DNA of 64,000 bases. It comes from Pelotomaculum isophthalicicum JI (GTDB lineage: Bacteria > Bacillota > Desulfotomaculia > Desulfotomaculales > Pelotomaculaceae). Below the pieces are notes generated by a model that worked only from the letters and a program-made list of their open reading frames with translations, was not told the origin of the DNA and did no database searches. Made by a program: the position numbers and the translations under genes. Positions 63,214 to 64,000 of the stretch are shown here, piece after piece (the first letter of the stretch is position 1; each line of letters begins with the position of its first letter). The DNA is taken from NCBI RefSeq assembly GCF_029478095.1, contig NZ_JAKOAV010000010.1, positions 1 to 64,000 of the forward strand. The letters are read 5' to 3'.

Positions 63214-64000
63214 TCACTTCCAGAAAAACGGCGGATAATCTTCCATGTCACCCCGCATATGCCTTGCCAGTAGCAAAGCCTGTACATATGGAACAAGCCC
63301 CAGAGGAATTTTTTCTCCCAAATAAGGATGTGTGATTACCTCTTGTTTTCGTTTTTGCCAGGCAGTCAACACTTCCTTGCGGGTATCATCTTCCATTATC
63401 ACAGCACCATTTTCTTTTACATTAAATCCATCGGAAGAAATTTGATTACGGTTAATTAATGTCACCGCCAGCCTATCCACTAAATGAGGCCGCATTTCTT
63501 CCATAACATCCAATGCAAGACTTGGGCGTCCAGGTCGATCCCGATGCAGGAATCCAACCTGGGGGTCCAACCCGACACTCTCCAAGGCAGCCACAACTTC
63601 ATGAGTAAGCAATGTATATAAAAACGATAGCAAAGCATTTATTCGATCCGTCGGAGGTCTTCGATTCCTGTTAATCATCTGGAAATCATCTTTTTGATTC
63701 AGTATCAGCTTATTAAAATTAGAAAAATAGAGATGCGCAGCCTCTCCTTCAATTCCTCGTATAGCGCTTCCATCTGCTGCTCTTTCCAATCGCTCCGGCA
63801 TTCTTGCCAATAACACGAGTGAATCTCTCAAATTATTATCAACAATCTCCGGATGATCTCGCAACACACGGTGTAATACGGCTCGGCTATTGATAATTTT
63901 GGCTGCAACAAATCGCCGGGATAAGCGGGATGATATAGTCTCATCATCCGACCAGCGATACTGGGTGCGTCTCAATAGAACATTGCCGGATATATTGCCT
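63214..64000 (-). CDS. cas1: CRISPR-associated endonuclease Cas1 (5' part off the window)
   Basis: Cas1 is the integrase that inserts new spacers at the leader end. About 262 C-terminal residues are visible; the frame continues beyond 64000 (ISGNVLLRRTQYRW at the edge). Catalytic elements are the glutamate in IEGEAAHLYFSNF, and the histidine and acidic residue in GFLHRDRPGRPSLALDVMEE, in line with the E-H-D metal site. Full type I-C Cas1 is about 340 residues, so roughly 80 are missing. Cas4, Cas7, Cas8c, Cas5 and Cas3 are expected beyond the window in the same orientation (inference from type I-C order). Confidence 0.95.
   Translation of the reverse strand, partial: GNISGNVLLRRTQYRWSDDETISSRLSRRFVAAKIINSRAVLHRVLRDHPEIVDNNLRDSLVLLARMPERLERAADGSAIRGIEGEAAHLYFSNFNKLILNQKDDFQMINRNRRPPTDRINALLSFLYTLLTHEVVAALESVGLDPQVGFLHRDRPGRPSLALDVMEEMRPHLVDRLAVTLINRNQISSDGFNVKENGAVIMEDDTRKEVLTAWQKRKQEVITHPYLGEKIPLGLVPYVQALLLARHMRGDMEDYPPFFWK

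Overview
The window looks like a chromosome segment of an anaerobic, endospore-forming Clostridia of the Peptococcaceae type (Desulfotomaculum/Pelotomaculum-like). This is inferred from gene content, not from a database match: the spore protease gpr beside its substrate, an alpha/beta-type small acid-soluble spore protein; sporulation gene ylbJ; FapR-controlled fatty acid synthesis with FabK as enoyl reductase; an ADP-forming acetyl-CoA synthetase; and a type I-C CRISPR system.

Layout. (1) 1-5.5 kb is damaged accessory DNA. A surface Ig-like protein gene is cut by a transposon end (1-127), followed by fragments of an M48 peptidase, an IS4-type transposase and a sensor kinase, an intact LytTR response regulator, and a PIN toxin-antitoxin pair. 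(2) 5.5-15.1 kb, minus strand, is the lipid/ribosome core operon ylbN-rpmF / fapR-plsX-fabH-fabK-fabD-fabG-acpP-fabF-rnc-ftsY, with a FapR operator and promoter in front of fapR; smc is not between rnc and ftsY. (3) 15.3-28 kb holds ylbJ, a second toxin-antitoxin pair, an ECF sigma/anti-sigma pair, three AT-rich secreted or anchored proteins of unknown function, a fused ADP-forming acetyl-CoA synthetase with a BioD/DRTGG-like partner, coaD-rsmD, gpr and a SASP gene with a sigma-G-like promoter. (4) 28.5-40.2 kb is a signalling block: a CBS protein; an Hpt-REC-GGDEF-REC protein whose second receiver runs into a pentapeptide/potassium-channel gene that is also frameshifted; two large soluble PAS kinases with related cores; REC-HDOD; and REC with a degenerate HD-GYP-like domain. 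(5) 40.2-47.1 kb holds recG, a long structured leader RNA (HEARO/omega-RNA-like) before rpmB, and the FMN-riboswitch operon ribD-ribE-ribBA-ribH. (6) 47.3-64 kb is the CRISPR locus: about 180 copies of a 32-bp type I-C repeat, interrupted by a 3.7-kb transposon, then leader, cas2 and the 3' part of cas1 on the minus strand.

The strongest observation is that the transposon can be delimited to the base. It has TGT...ACA ends and a 7-bp target duplication (TTAAAGG). Removing it restores a normal 33-bp spacer, the leader-distal (oldest) one. A related end at 1-127 shows a second element of the same family in the Ig-like gene. The array also records repeated sampling of the same targets: near-identical spacers that share the PAM-side end and differ by one base at the other, and one pair that is reverse-complementary. 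Other items worth a second look are the stand-alone HEARO-like RNA, the receiver/ion-channel chimera and a palindromic repeat family placed inside the rib operon.
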